From Pseudomonadota bacterium (GTDB lineage: Bacteria; Pseudomonadota; Gammaproteobacteria; Xanthomonadales; Rhodanobacteraceae), in contig JAJXWU010000068.1 in the NCBI GenBank assembly GCA_021781425.1, forward strand, positions 1-49,508: 49,508 nucleotides of DNA. The letters are read 5' to 3'. Both the position numbers and the translations under genes were made by a program. Positions 1-9,718 of this stretch are shown here, piece after piece. The notes beneath the pieces are model-generated. The model made no database searches. It was given only the letters and a program-made list of their open reading frames with translations, and was not told the origin of the DNA. The number at the start of each line of letters is the position of its first letter. Position 1 is the first letter of the stretch.

Positions 1-620
1 AGAAAGGCGCCGACCGCCGTGGCAATCAGGGTGGCGAGCAGCGCGGAGATGGCCTCGAAACTCGCGCCCAGACGCGGCCGTCCTTCGCTGGCGAGCGCGA
101 TCGCGCCGATGAGGATGCCGATAATGCCGGCAACGGCGATATCCGCCCAGGTCGAATGCAGGATCGCCGCGACCGCCGCCGCCGCAATGCCGTAACTGGC
201 CGCGGTATAGATGCGGTTGCGCGTATTGCGACGCCGATGAATGGCGCGCAGCAGCCGCGAACCTTCGGCGATATCCAGCGTACCGGCGATCACGCGGTCG
301 GCGATCTCGTCCACTTCGCACATCCGGCGCAGGTTCACGTCGCCGGGCGACAGGCGGATGACCTGAGTGTGCTCGCTGAGCGCGTCCTCGTCCTGCCCGC
401 GGTTCGCAAACGAGAGGATCAGCGCAGTCGGCGTCGACAGGCTGTCGCAATGCAGGCCCAGGCGCGCGCTGACACTGTCGATGGCGGATTCCAGGCGCGG
501 CGCCGCGGCGCCGTATTGATGCAGGCGTCGCGCCAGTTCGACCACAAAGCGCATGCGCGCGATGGAATCGTCCTGTTTCATCGTCGGCATTCCTTGTTCG
601 GCGGAAGGCGGCGTATTCAT
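1..620 (-). CDS. Threonine/serine exporter family protein (ThrE-like), 3' end cut by window edge
   Basis: Reading the minus strand from the ATG at 620 gives an uninterrupted frame to base 1. It contains the N-terminal ThrE/YjjP-type domain: MRFVVELARRLHQYG near residue 23, then a cytoplasmic segment with TPTALILSF and a DVNLRRMCEVDEIADRV stretch. Hydrophobic helices follow (IYTAASYGIAAAAVAAIL, then IAVAGIIGILIGAIALASEG, then AISALLATLIATAVGAFL at the edge). ThrE proteins export threonine and serine across the inner membrane. The start codon overlaps the amidase stop (ATGA at 617-620), so the two genes are probably translated as a coupled pair. The C-terminal membrane half lies outside the window. 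Substrate is inferred from family only. Confidence 0.8.
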   Translation of the reverse strand, partial: MNTPPSAEQGMPTMKQDDSIARMRFVVELARRLHQYGAAAPRLESAIDSVSARLGLHCDSLSTPTALILSFANRGQDEDALSEHTQVIRLSPGDVNLRRMCEVDEIADRVIAGTLDIAEGSRLLRAIHRRRNTRNRIYTAASYGIAAAAVAAILHSTWADIAVAGIIGILIGAIALASEGRPRLGASFEAISALLATLIATAVGAF

Positions 621-1999
621 GCTCCGATCGGATAATCGGGCGTCGCGTCCAACGCCGCCGCGCAGACTTGCGCCAATTCCAGCAGGCGCAGGTCGGAACC
701 GGGCGGACCCGTGAGCTGCAATCCGGACGGCAGTCCGTCTGCGGTCAGGCCCATCGGCAGGCTCAGTGCCGGACAGCCGGAAAGATTCGCGAACGCGGTG
801 AAATCGGCCTGATCGATTGGCGCCGCTTCGGTGTGGACGAATGCTGTCTGCGGCGTGGTCGGCGTGATCAGGACGTCGATGCCGGCGAACAATCGCCGCG
901 CCTTGAGCACGGCCGCATCGGCGATGCGGTCGGCGGCGGCATAGTCGGCGGCGGATTTTTCACGCGCGTAGTCGAGCAGACGCGCAAGACGCGGCGAGAC
1001 GGCAGCGAGCACATCGGCGGGACAAGCGCCGAGCATTTCCGCCTCGACCAGGAACAAGCCGGCACGGCGCGCGGCGGAAATCGGAAAATCCGCGAAGTCG
1101 ATCGTACGCCGGTTTGGCAATTCGTGCGCCAGCGCATCGAGGGCGCGCGCGAACACGCTTGCGACGGCATCGGTCGTGCCCCAGGCACGCAAATCCGCGA
1201 GCAGGCCGACACGCAATTTTCCCGGCTCCCAATCCGGCAGATCCGGCTCCACGCGCCGCCGCCGCGAACGCGGATCATCGGCGTCGTAACCGGCGAGCAC
1301 ATGATAGAGCACGGCCAGATCGTCCACGCCGCGCGCGAGCAGGCCCACGCAATCCAGCCGCCGCGCCGCCGGCGCGACGCCGCGCAGCGAGACCTCGCCG
1401 GACGTCGGCTTGAGTCCATAGACTCCGCAATAGCTCGCCGGAATGCGCACCGAGCCGAGGGTGTCGGTGCCGATCGCCGCCGCGCACAAACCCGCCGCGA
1501 CAGCTGCCGCGCTGCCGGCGGACGAACCGCCCGGAGAAAATCCCTTGGCCCAGGGATTGTGCACATCGCCGAAATGCGGATTTTTTCCCTCCGCACCGGG
1601 GCCTTCGTCCATGCCGGTCTTGCCGAGGATCACCGCACCCGCACCGCGCAGACGTTCGACCACGGCGGCGTCGCTCGCGGCCGGACTGCGCGCGCCGGGC
1701 AGACCCGCATGCGTTGGGAGTCCGGCCACGTCGATGTTGTCCTTGACCGCGACGGGCACGCCGTCCAGTCGTCCGATCGCCTTGCCCCGAGCGCGACGGG
1801 AATCGGATGCGCGTGCCTGTCCGGGTGCGCCGTCCGCATCGGTGGCGACATACGCATTCAGCCACGCATTGCGCTGTGCCATGGCATCCAGATACGTCTG
1901 CGTCAATTGCGCCGCGTCGATTTTCCCCGCCGCAAGCCAGTGCAAGGTCTGGCACAGCGGCGCGCCGCGCAACTGTCGTTCTGCTATCGTTTGCGCCAT
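617..1999 (-). CDS. Amidase (amidase-signature family, GatA/AtzE-like)
   Basis: A 460-residue member of the amidase-signature superfamily, which hydrolyses amides with a Ser-Ser-Lys triad. Visible are VPVAVKDNIDVAGLPT with Lys86, the glycine/serine stretch PGGSSAGSAAAVAAG (Ser159/Ser160) and TDTLGSVRIPASYCG with the candidate nucleophile Ser183, so the triad is complete. Length is usual for single-domain amidases. GGGAGAGG lies just upstream of the ATG at 1999 and supports that start. It is divergent from a GntR regulator only 26 bp away and overlaps the ThrE-like exporter downstream. Substrate is not deducible. A stand-alone GatA subunit is unlikely because no gatB or gatC lies alongside. 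Confidence 0.88.
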   Translation of the reverse strand: MAQTIAERQLRGAPLCQTLHWLAAGKIDAAQLTQTYLDAMAQRNAWLNAYVATDADGAPGQARASDSRRARGKAIGRLDGVPVAVKDNIDVAGLPTHAGLPGARSPAASDAAVVERLRGAGAVILGKTGMDEGPGAEGKNPHFGDVHNPWAKGFSPGGSSAGSAAAVAAGLCAAAIGTDTLGSVRIPASYCGVYGLKPTSGEVSLRGVAPAARRLDCVGLLARGVDDLAVLYHVLAGYDADDPRSRRRRVEPDLPDWEPGKLRVGLLADLRAWGTTDAVASVFARALDALAHELPNRRTIDFADFPISAARRAGLFLVEAEMLGACPADVLAAVSPRLARLLDYAREKSAADYAAADRIADAAVLKARRLFAGIDVLITPTTPQTAFVHTEAAPIDQADFTAFANLSGCPALSLPMGLTADGLPSGLQLTGPPGSDLRLLELAQVCAAALDATPDYPIGA

Positions 2000-2025
2000 C
2001 GACCTCTCCCTATCGTCCGCCGATT

Positions 2026-2826
2026 ATGCCGCATGCGCACGCCGACGCCGCCGACAAGGCCGATACCACGGTCCGTGGCCTGCGCTCGTCGCGCCAGCCG
2101 CGCTACCTGCAGGTGTCCGAAATCCTGCGCGAGGAAATTCGCCGCGGCGACCACCCGGTCGGCAAGGCGTTTCCCACCGAAGCGGTGCTGTGCAAGCGCT
2201 TCAAGATCAGCCGCTTCACCGCACGTGCGGCCCTGCAGCTGCTTACCGACCAAGGCCTGATCCTGCGCCGGCGCGGCGCCGGCACCCTGGTGCGCAGCGC
2301 CGAAACCCGCGTGACCTACGAGCAGCACATTCGCAACATCGACGATCTGCTGCAATACACAAACGCGACCGGATTCCAGTTCCTGCACACCGACCGCGTT
2401 CCCGCCGACTCGGTGCTGGCCGGCTGGCTCAACGTGAGCGTCGGCACCGAGTGCATCCATCTGCACGGCATTCGCTACCATCGCCGCACGCAATTGCCCT
2501 ACTGCCTCGGCGAGGTCTATCGGCGCGCGAGCTGGCAGGGCCTGCCGCAGGGTTTCGAGCGCATGGAAGACGCCATGCGTCACCTGCTCGAGGAGAAATT
2601 CCAGGAACGCATCGGCCGGGTGGAACAGTCCCTGTCTGCGGTACCGCTCACCGAGGAACAGGCGCACGAGCTTAAGGTGCGTGCGGACACGCCCGGATTC
2701 CGCAGCGTGCGCCGCTATTTCGACCTCAAGGGCCGCTTGGTGCTGGTGGCGGTGACCTTGCATCCCGGCCATCAGTTCAGTTATTTCAGCAAGTACGAGC
2801 GCATCGACCCGTCGGTGCGCATCTGA
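2026..2826 (+). CDS. GntR family transcriptional regulator (HutC subfamily, UTRA domain)
   Basis: A 266-residue protein with an N-terminal winged helix (about residues 24-90). It contains RYLQVSEILREEIRRG, then FPTEAVLCKRFKISRFTARAAL and the wing GLILRRRGAGTLV. A UTRA effector-binding domain follows (about 110-260) with the family pattern of a conserved arginine plus YCLGEVYRR. HutC-type regulators are usually repressors released by a small ligand. The ATG at 2026 is chosen because upstream in-frame starts would run into the divergent amidase gene; the intergenic space is only 2000-2025. Proximity suggests control of the amidase/exporter pair, its own gene, or the downstream ETF-QO gene. The ligand is unknown. 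Confidence 0.85.
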   Translation: MPHAHADAADKADTTVRGLRSSRQPRYLQVSEILREEIRRGDHPVGKAFPTEAVLCKRFKISRFTARAALQLLTDQGLILRRRGAGTLVRSAETRVTYEQHIRNIDDLLQYTNATGFQFLHTDRVPADSVLAGWLNVSVGTECIHLHGIRYHRRTQLPYCLGEVYRRASWQGLPQGFERMEDAMRHLLEEKFQERIGRVEQSLSAVPLTEEQAHELKVRADTPGFRSVRRYFDLKGRLVLVAVTLHPGHQFSYFSKYERIDPSVRI

Positions 2827-2878
2827 GCGCCAGCGTGCGCGATGCCGGGCACGGCACATTTCAAGACACGGACTCCAC

Positions 2879-4495
2879 ATGAGCGAACGCGAATCGATGG
2901 AATACGATGTGGTGGTGGTCGGCGCCGGACCGGCCGGTCTCGCCTTCGCCATCCGCGCCAGGCAGTTGAAACCCGATCTGCGCGTGTGCGTGATCGAGAA
3001 GGCATCGAGCGTCGGCGCGCAAATCCTGTCCGGCGCGGTGATCGAACCCGAACCGTTGAACGAACTGCTGCCCGAATGGGGCAAGGCTCCGCCGCCGATC
3101 TGCGTACCCGCCACGCACGACGAGCTGTGGTGGCTGCGCGATGCGTCGCGCGCGTGGAAATTGCCAACGCCGCCGCAGATGCACAATCGCGGCAACTTCG
3201 TCGTCTCGCTCGGTGCCCTGTGCGCATGGCTGGCGCCGCAGGCCGAGGCGCTGGGCGTGGAAATCTATCCGGGCTTTGCCGCCGCGGAACCGCTTTTCAA
3301 TGCGGACGGCTCGGTCGGCGGCGTGCGCATCGGCGACATGGGCGTGGCCCGCGACGGATCGCACAAGTCCGGATACACGCAAGGCATCGACATCAAGGCG
3401 CCAGTCACGGTGCTGGCTGAAGGTTGCCGCGGCAGTCTGAGCAAGCAGCTCATCGCCAAGTTCGCGCTGGACAAGGATTCCGATCCGCAAACCTTCGGCA
3501 TCGGCATCAAGGAACTGTGGCAACTGCCGGCCGGACGCGTGGAGCCGGGCAAGATCGTGCACAGCGTGGGCTGGCCGCTGGACGACTGCACCTACGGCGG
3601 CAGTTTCCTGTATCACCTGGACAAGGATCGCGTCGCTATCGGCTTCGTCGCGGGCCTGGACTACGACGATCCCGAATTCAAGCCCTGGGAGGCATTTCAG
3701 CAACTCAAGCACCACGCGAAGATCAAACCGCTGCTGGAAGGCGGACAAATCCTGTCGGCCGGCGCGCGCGCGATCGTCGAAGGCGGTTATCAATCGCTGC
3801 CGAAATGCGCGATGCCCGGCGCCATCCTGATCGGCGACGCCGCCGGCCTGGTCAATGTGCCCAAGATCAAAGGCACGCACCAGGCCATCCGCTCGGGCAT
3901 GCTCGCCGCCGAGCATATCGTCGCCACAAACAAAACTGATGGCTGGGACGCGAAACTGCGCGCATCCGTCGTGATGAAGGAACTGCGCAAGGTACGCAAT
4001 ATCCGCCCCGGATTCCGCAAGGGCTTCGTCGTGGGCATGCTCAACGCCGGCTGGGAAACAGTCACCGCGGGCTTCTCGCCGTGGACACTGCGCAATCACG
4101 CCGATCATTCGGCGCTGCTCAAACTCGGCACGTTCGAAGAACCCAATCATGATGGGATCGGGCGCGGCTGGATCGAACGCACACTGCCGCCGCGCGACCG
4201 CCTGGCCGAGGTGTATTTCGCCTCGACCCAGCACGACGAGGACCAGCCCGTGCACCTGAAGGTGCCCGACTCCGCTATCTGCGTCGGCCGCTGTGTGACC
4301 GAGTACCAGAATCCGTGCACGCGCTTCTGTCCCGCCGGCGTCTACGAGATGGTCAAGGACGGCGACGGGCTGCGCTTGCAGATCAATGCCGCCAACTGCG
4401 TGCATTGCAAGACCTGCGACATCAAGGACCCGTACGAGAACATCACATGGACCACGCCCGAAGGCGGCAGCGGGCCGAATTACCAGAATCTCTGA
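2879..4495 (+). CDS. Electron transfer flavoprotein-ubiquinone oxidoreductase (ETF-QO)
   Basis: A 538-residue enzyme that passes electrons from reduced ETF to membrane ubiquinone, linking fatty-acid and amino-acid oxidation to respiration. The N-terminus has the FAD Rossmann motif YDVVVVGAGPAGLAFAIRA. The C-terminus carries the 4Fe-4S cluster domain: Cys484 in RFCPAGVYE, then Cys507, Cys510 and Cys513 in NCVHCKTCDIKDP, followed by ITWTTPEGGSGPNYQNL, typical of the family end. Length matches bacterial ETF-QO. EtfB and EtfA lie about 1.5 kb downstream on the same strand, separated by two other genes, so all may be co-transcribed. The redox centres appear intact. Confidence 0.95.
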   Translation: MSERESMEYDVVVVGAGPAGLAFAIRARQLKPDLRVCVIEKASSVGAQILSGAVIEPEPLNELLPEWGKAPPPICVPATHDELWWLRDASRAWKLPTPPQMHNRGNFVVSLGALCAWLAPQAEALGVEIYPGFAAAEPLFNADGSVGGVRIGDMGVARDGSHKSGYTQGIDIKAPVTVLAEGCRGSLSKQLIAKFALDKDSDPQTFGIGIKELWQLPAGRVEPGKIVHSVGWPLDDCTYGGSFLYHLDKDRVAIGFVAGLDYDDPEFKPWEAFQQLKHHAKIKPLLEGGQILSAGARAIVEGGYQSLPKCAMPGAILIGDAAGLVNVPKIKGTHQAIRSGMLAAEHIVATNKTDGWDAKLRASVVMKELRKVRNIRPGFRKGFVVGMLNAGWETVTAGFSPWTLRNHADHSALLKLGTFEEPNHDGIGRGWIERTLPPRDRLAEVYFASTQHDEDQPVHLKVPDSAICVGRCVTEYQNPCTRFCPAGVYEMVKDGDGLRLQINAANCVHCKTCDIKDPYENITWTTPEGGSGPNYQNL

Positions 4496-4514
4496 ACCCG
4501 TCCGGAGCGCACCG

Positions 4515-5078
4515 ATGATCTTGTTGCGGGATATTTCCCTTGTGGTGTTTTTCGTCTGGATCGTGCTCGACGGCGTGGTGGTCTTCCGTCGCGTGAGCGG
4601 CAAGGCCGAAAATCGCGACCGCTTTTCCTTGCGCGTGATCGCGGCCGGCCATCTGCTGACCTGGATCGTGGCGATCTGGCTGGCGTTCGCGCGCCCCGGC
4701 ACGCTGCATCCGACCGTACCGTTGCAGAGCGCCGGTCTCGTCCTGATGCTGCTCGGCATCCTGATCCGCTCCATCGCCATTGCCCAACTCGGCCGTTTCC
4801 ACACTCCGAATGTCGCGGTACTCGCCGACCACGTGGTCATGGATCGCGGCTTGTATCGTCATGTCCGGCATCCGAGTTATCTCGGCGCGCTCATCGCCTT
4901 CTACGGCTTCGGTCTGGCCTTGGGCAATTGGCTGGGTTTGCTCGTCATCGTGCTGCTGATGCCGATCGTGTACTTATTCCGCATACAGGAAGAGGAAGCC
5001 GCGCTGCATGCGGCACTGGGCGAACGCTACGGCGATTACTGCCGCCGTACCAGGCGTCTGATTCCGGGCGTGTACTGA
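4515..5078 (+). CDS. Isoprenylcysteine carboxyl methyltransferase (ICMT)-like membrane protein
   Basis: A 187-residue polytopic membrane protein with about five hydrophobic segments. Its C-terminal signature is that of the ICMT/PEMT methyltransferase superfamily: DRGLYRHVRHPSYLGALI, then FRIQEEEAAL and YGDYCRRTRRLIPGVY. In this fold the RHPxYxG and EE elements bind S-adenosylmethionine. Bacterial members have diverse, mostly unknown substrates, and nothing here fixes one. The ATG at 4515 is preceded by GGAG, 19 bases after the ETF-QO stop. Its stop overlaps the ATP-grasp start (TGATG at 5076-5080), so the two are probably coupled. Its place inside an ETF operon is unusual. Confidence 0.8.
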   Translation: MILLRDISLVVFFVWIVLDGVVVFRRVSGKAENRDRFSLRVIAAGHLLTWIVAIWLAFARPGTLHPTVPLQSAGLVLMLLGILIRSIAIAQLGRFHTPNVAVLADHVVMDRGLYRHVRHPSYLGALIAFYGFGLALGNWLGLLVIVLLMPIVYLFRIQEEEAALHAALGERYGDYCRRTRRLIPGVY

Positions 5079-5968
5079 TGCCAACGCCACGCCGCATCGC
5101 TCTCGTCACCGCTACTGCCGCGCGCGAACTGGATGAAGATCTCGCGCCACTCGAAGCCGCGCTGCGCGAAGCCGGTGCGGAAGCCGCCACGCCGAATTGG
5201 GACGATGCCGCCGTCGACTGGTCGCGCTTCGATCTGGCGCTGCTGCGCTCGACCTGGGACTATACCCAGCGCCTACCGGAATTCCTCGCCTGGATCGAAC
5301 GCGCGGCGGTACGCACGCGCCTGCTCAACCCGCCCGACGTGGTGCGTTGGAACACCGACAAGCATTACCTGCGCGATCTGGAAAAAGCCGGCGTGGCGAT
5401 CGTGCCGAGCGCCTTCATCGAGCCGGGTGAGAACGCGTCCGCGGCGCTGCCCGCATTCCTGCGCGCGCACGCGGATTTCGCCGAGTTCGTGGTCAAGCCC
5501 GCCATCGGCGCGGGTTCGCGCGATGCGCAGCGTTACGGGAGCGAGGAATCGGACACGGCAGGCGCGCACGCGCGGCGCCTGCTTGACGCAGGCCGCAGCG
5601 TATTGCTGCAGCCCTACCTCGATCGCGTGGATGCGCACGGTGAAACCGCGCTGATCTTTTTCGATGGGAAATTCTCGCACGCGATCCGCAAGGGCCCGCT
5701 CTTGCGCCGCGGCGAAGGTCCGACGCGCGCGCTGTTCGCCGCCGAGCACATCGCCGCGCGCGCGCCGAGCGCGGCCGAACGGGATTTGGCAGAGCGCACG
5801 CTGGCGGCGATTCCCTCCGGCGCGTTGCTGTATGCACGCGTCGACCTGATCCACGACGCCGACGGCGCCCCGCGCGTGCTGGAACTGGAATTGACCGAAC
5901 CGTCGCTGTTCTTCGCGCACGCACCGGGTTCGGCGGCGCGTTTCGCCAAGGCTGCGCTGGCACGGTAG
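5078..5968 (+). CDS. ATP-grasp domain protein (RimK/DcsG-like), substrate unknown
   Basis: A 296-residue protein of the ATP-grasp ligase superfamily. Visible elements are WNTDKHYLRDLEKAGV at the start of the central domain, EFVVKPAIGAGSRDAQRY for the phosphate-binding loop, then ALIFFDGKFSHAIRKGPLL. The metal-binding strand RVLELELTEPSLFF is near the C-terminus. These enzymes join a carboxylate to an amine or related nucleophile through an acyl-phosphate. The pattern most resembles RimK-type and cycloserine-pathway DcsG-like proteins. It starts inside the stop of the ICMT-like gene and ends 54 bases before etfB. No partner indicating a peptide or cofactor product is nearby, so its reaction is unknown. 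Confidence 0.78.
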   Translation: MPTPRRIALVTATAARELDEDLAPLEAALREAGAEAATPNWDDAAVDWSRFDLALLRSTWDYTQRLPEFLAWIERAAVRTRLLNPPDVVRWNTDKHYLRDLEKAGVAIVPSAFIEPGENASAALPAFLRAHADFAEFVVKPAIGAGSRDAQRYGSEESDTAGAHARRLLDAGRSVLLQPYLDRVDAHGETALIFFDGKFSHAIRKGPLLRRGEGPTRALFAAEHIAARAPSAAERDLAERTLAAIPSGALLYARVDLIHDADGAPRVLELELTEPSLFFAHAPGSAARFAKAALAR

Positions 5969-6022
5969 AATCCGCATTCCTTGCGCCCGCGCTGCGGGCC
6001 GTTGCGTCAGGAAAAGCGGAAA

Positions 6023-6769
6023 ATGAAGATATTGGTCGGCTACAAGCGCGTCGTCGATTACAACGTGCGCATCCAGGTCAAGCCGGACGGCACCGGCGTC
6101 GTCACCGACGGCGTGAAGCTGGCGGCCAATCCGTTCGACGACATCGCGCTGGAAGAAGCGCTGCGCTTGCGCGAGAAAGGCGTCGCCACGGAAGTGATCG
6201 TCGCCACGATCGGCCCGGCCGATTGTCAGGCGCATCTGCGCAATGGCCTGGCGATGGGCGCGAACCGCGCGATTCACGTCGTCACGGCGGATGCGATCCA
6301 GCCGCTGACCGCCGCGCGCACGCTGTTGAAACTGGTCGAGAAGGAACAGCCGCAGCTCGTCATCCTCGGCAAGCAGGCCATCGATGACGACTGCAACCAG
6401 ACCGGCCAGATGCTGGCCGCGCTGTGGAACCGTCCGCAGGCGACTTTCGCCTCGAAAGTGGAAGTCAACGGCAGCGTCGCGCGCGTCACCCGCGAGGTCG
6501 ATGCAGGACTCGAAACCATCGAGATCGATCTGCCCGCGGTGATCACCACCGACCTGCGCCTGAACGAGCCGCGCTTCATCAAGCTGCCGGACATCATGAA
6601 GGCCAAGTCCAAACCGCTGGAAACAGTCGACTTCGTGAGCCTGGGCGTCGCATCCGGCGATCATTTGAAAACCACGCACTACGCGCCGCCGCCCAAGCGC
6701 AGCCGTGGCGTGATGGTGAAGGATGCGGCTGAACTGGTCGCGGCGCTGAAGACCAAGGGGCTGCTGTGA
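6023..6769 (+). CDS. etfB: Electron transfer flavoprotein subunit beta
   Basis: A 248-residue ETF beta subunit. It begins MKILVGYKRVVDYNVRI and has NPFDDIALEEALRLREKG. It also contains the AMP-site segment LVILGKQAIDDDCNQTGQM and the recognition-loop region ITTDLRLNEPRFIKLPDIMK, the leucine-containing docking loop for acyl-CoA dehydrogenases. It pairs with EtfA in a soluble FAD/AMP heterodimer that takes electrons from acyl-CoA dehydrogenases and delivers them to ETF-QO (2879-4495). The ATG at 6023 follows an AGGAAAAG stretch and gives the family's usual N-terminus. Its stop overlaps the EtfA start. Confidence 0.96.
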   Translation: MKILVGYKRVVDYNVRIQVKPDGTGVVTDGVKLAANPFDDIALEEALRLREKGVATEVIVATIGPADCQAHLRNGLAMGANRAIHVVTADAIQPLTAARTLLKLVEKEQPQLVILGKQAIDDDCNQTGQMLAALWNRPQATFASKVEVNGSVARVTREVDAGLETIEIDLPAVITTDLRLNEPRFIKLPDIMKAKSKPLETVDFVSLGVASGDHLKTTHYAPPPKRSRGVMVKDAAELVAALKTKGLL

Positions 6770-7716
6770 TGAGCAAAATTCTTATCATCGCCGAACATCT
6801 GAACGGCAAGCTCAATTCCACCACCGCACGCTGCGTGACCTGCGCGCGCGAGTTGGAGCCGGACAGCATCGACGTCCTGGTGCTTGCCGACGCCGCGCAG
6901 ACCATCGCGGCAGAAACCGCGAAAATCGACGGCGTGTCGAAAGTGCTGTCGGTATCGAACACCGCCAATGCGCATGCGCTCGCCGCCGTCTACGCGCCGC
7001 AGATCGCCGCCGTGGCAAAAAATGGCTACACGCACGTGCTTGCGCCATCGACCACGTTCGGCAAGGACCTCGCCCCGCGCGTGGCGGCTCTGCTCGGAGT
7101 TGCCCAGGTCAGCGACATCATGAAAGTGGTCGATGCGCACACCTTGCAGCGTCCGATCTACGCTGGCAACGCCATCATCACCGTGCAGGCCCCGGCCGAC
7201 CAGACCCTGGTCGGCACTGTGCGCACGGCGTCGTATCCGGCCGCCGCGAACGGTACGAATGTCGCGCCGGTCGAAGCAGTGAACGTTAATGTCGAATTGC
7301 CCACCCACACGCGCTTTGTGGAACTCACCCAGGCCAAGAGCGATCGTCCCGACTTGCAGAGCGCGCGCCGCGTCGTGTCGGGTGGCCGCGGCGTGGGTTC
7401 GAAGGAGAATTTCGCCGTCATCTTCCAGTTCGCCGACAAGCTCGGCGCGGCGGTCGGCGCCTCGCGCGCGGCAGTCGATGCCGGTTATGTGCCGAGCGAT
7501 CTGCAGGTTGGCCAGACCGGCAAGATCATCGCACCGGAACTGTACGTGGCGATCGGTATTTCCGGCGCGATCCAGCACCTGACCGGCATCAAGGACGCCG
7601 GCACCATCGTCGCCATCAACAAGGACGGCGAGGCGCCGATCTTCGAGGTCGCAGACATCGGCCTCGTCGGTGATCTGTTCAAATTGATTCCGGAGCTGGA
7701 GCAGGCTTTGGGCTAA
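6769..7716 (+). CDS. etfA: Electron transfer flavoprotein subunit alpha
   Basis: A 315-residue ETF alpha subunit. The N-terminal half is the usual divergent domain ([13 protein letters not shown]). The C-terminal FAD domain is clear: [17 protein letters not shown], then [45 protein letters not shown], and [21 protein letters not shown]-contacting residues of the family are in place. The start is the ATG at 6769, overlapping the EtfB stop as TGATG; an in-frame GTG one codon upstream is less likely. Thirty bases after its stop begins the acetoacetyl-CoA synthetase, consistent with one operon for fatty acid and ketone metabolism. Confidence 0.96.
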   Translation: MSKILIIAEHLNGKLNSTTARCVTCARELEPDSIDVLVLADAAQTIAAETAKIDGVSKVLSVSNTANAHALAAVYAPQIAAVAKNGYTHVLAPSTTFGKDLAPRVAALLGVAQVSDIMKVVDAHTLQRPIYAGNAIITVQAPADQTLVGTVRTASYPAAANGTNVAPVEAVNVNVELPTHTRFVELTQAKSDRPDLQSARRVVSGGRGVGSKENFAVIFQFADKLGAAVGASRAAVDAGYVPSDLQVGQTGKIIAPELYVAIGISGAIQHLTGIKDAGTIVAINKDGEAPIFEVADIGLVGDLFKLIPELEQALG

Positions 7717-7746
7717 GATCGATCCGAAGGCACAAGGACGCAGCGC

Positions 7747-9711
<1,965 letters not shown>

Positions 9712-9718
9712 ATCGAAT

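Noticed and set aside
156-635. 159-codon plus-strand frame at the left edge
   Set aside because: The opposite strand encodes a clear ThrE-like exporter over the same bases, so this is a shadow frame.
2861-4840. 659-codon open frame on the minus strand
   Set aside because: It is antisense to ETF-QO, whose motifs are unmistakable. High GC gives long shadow frames in this genome; the translation shows no domain.
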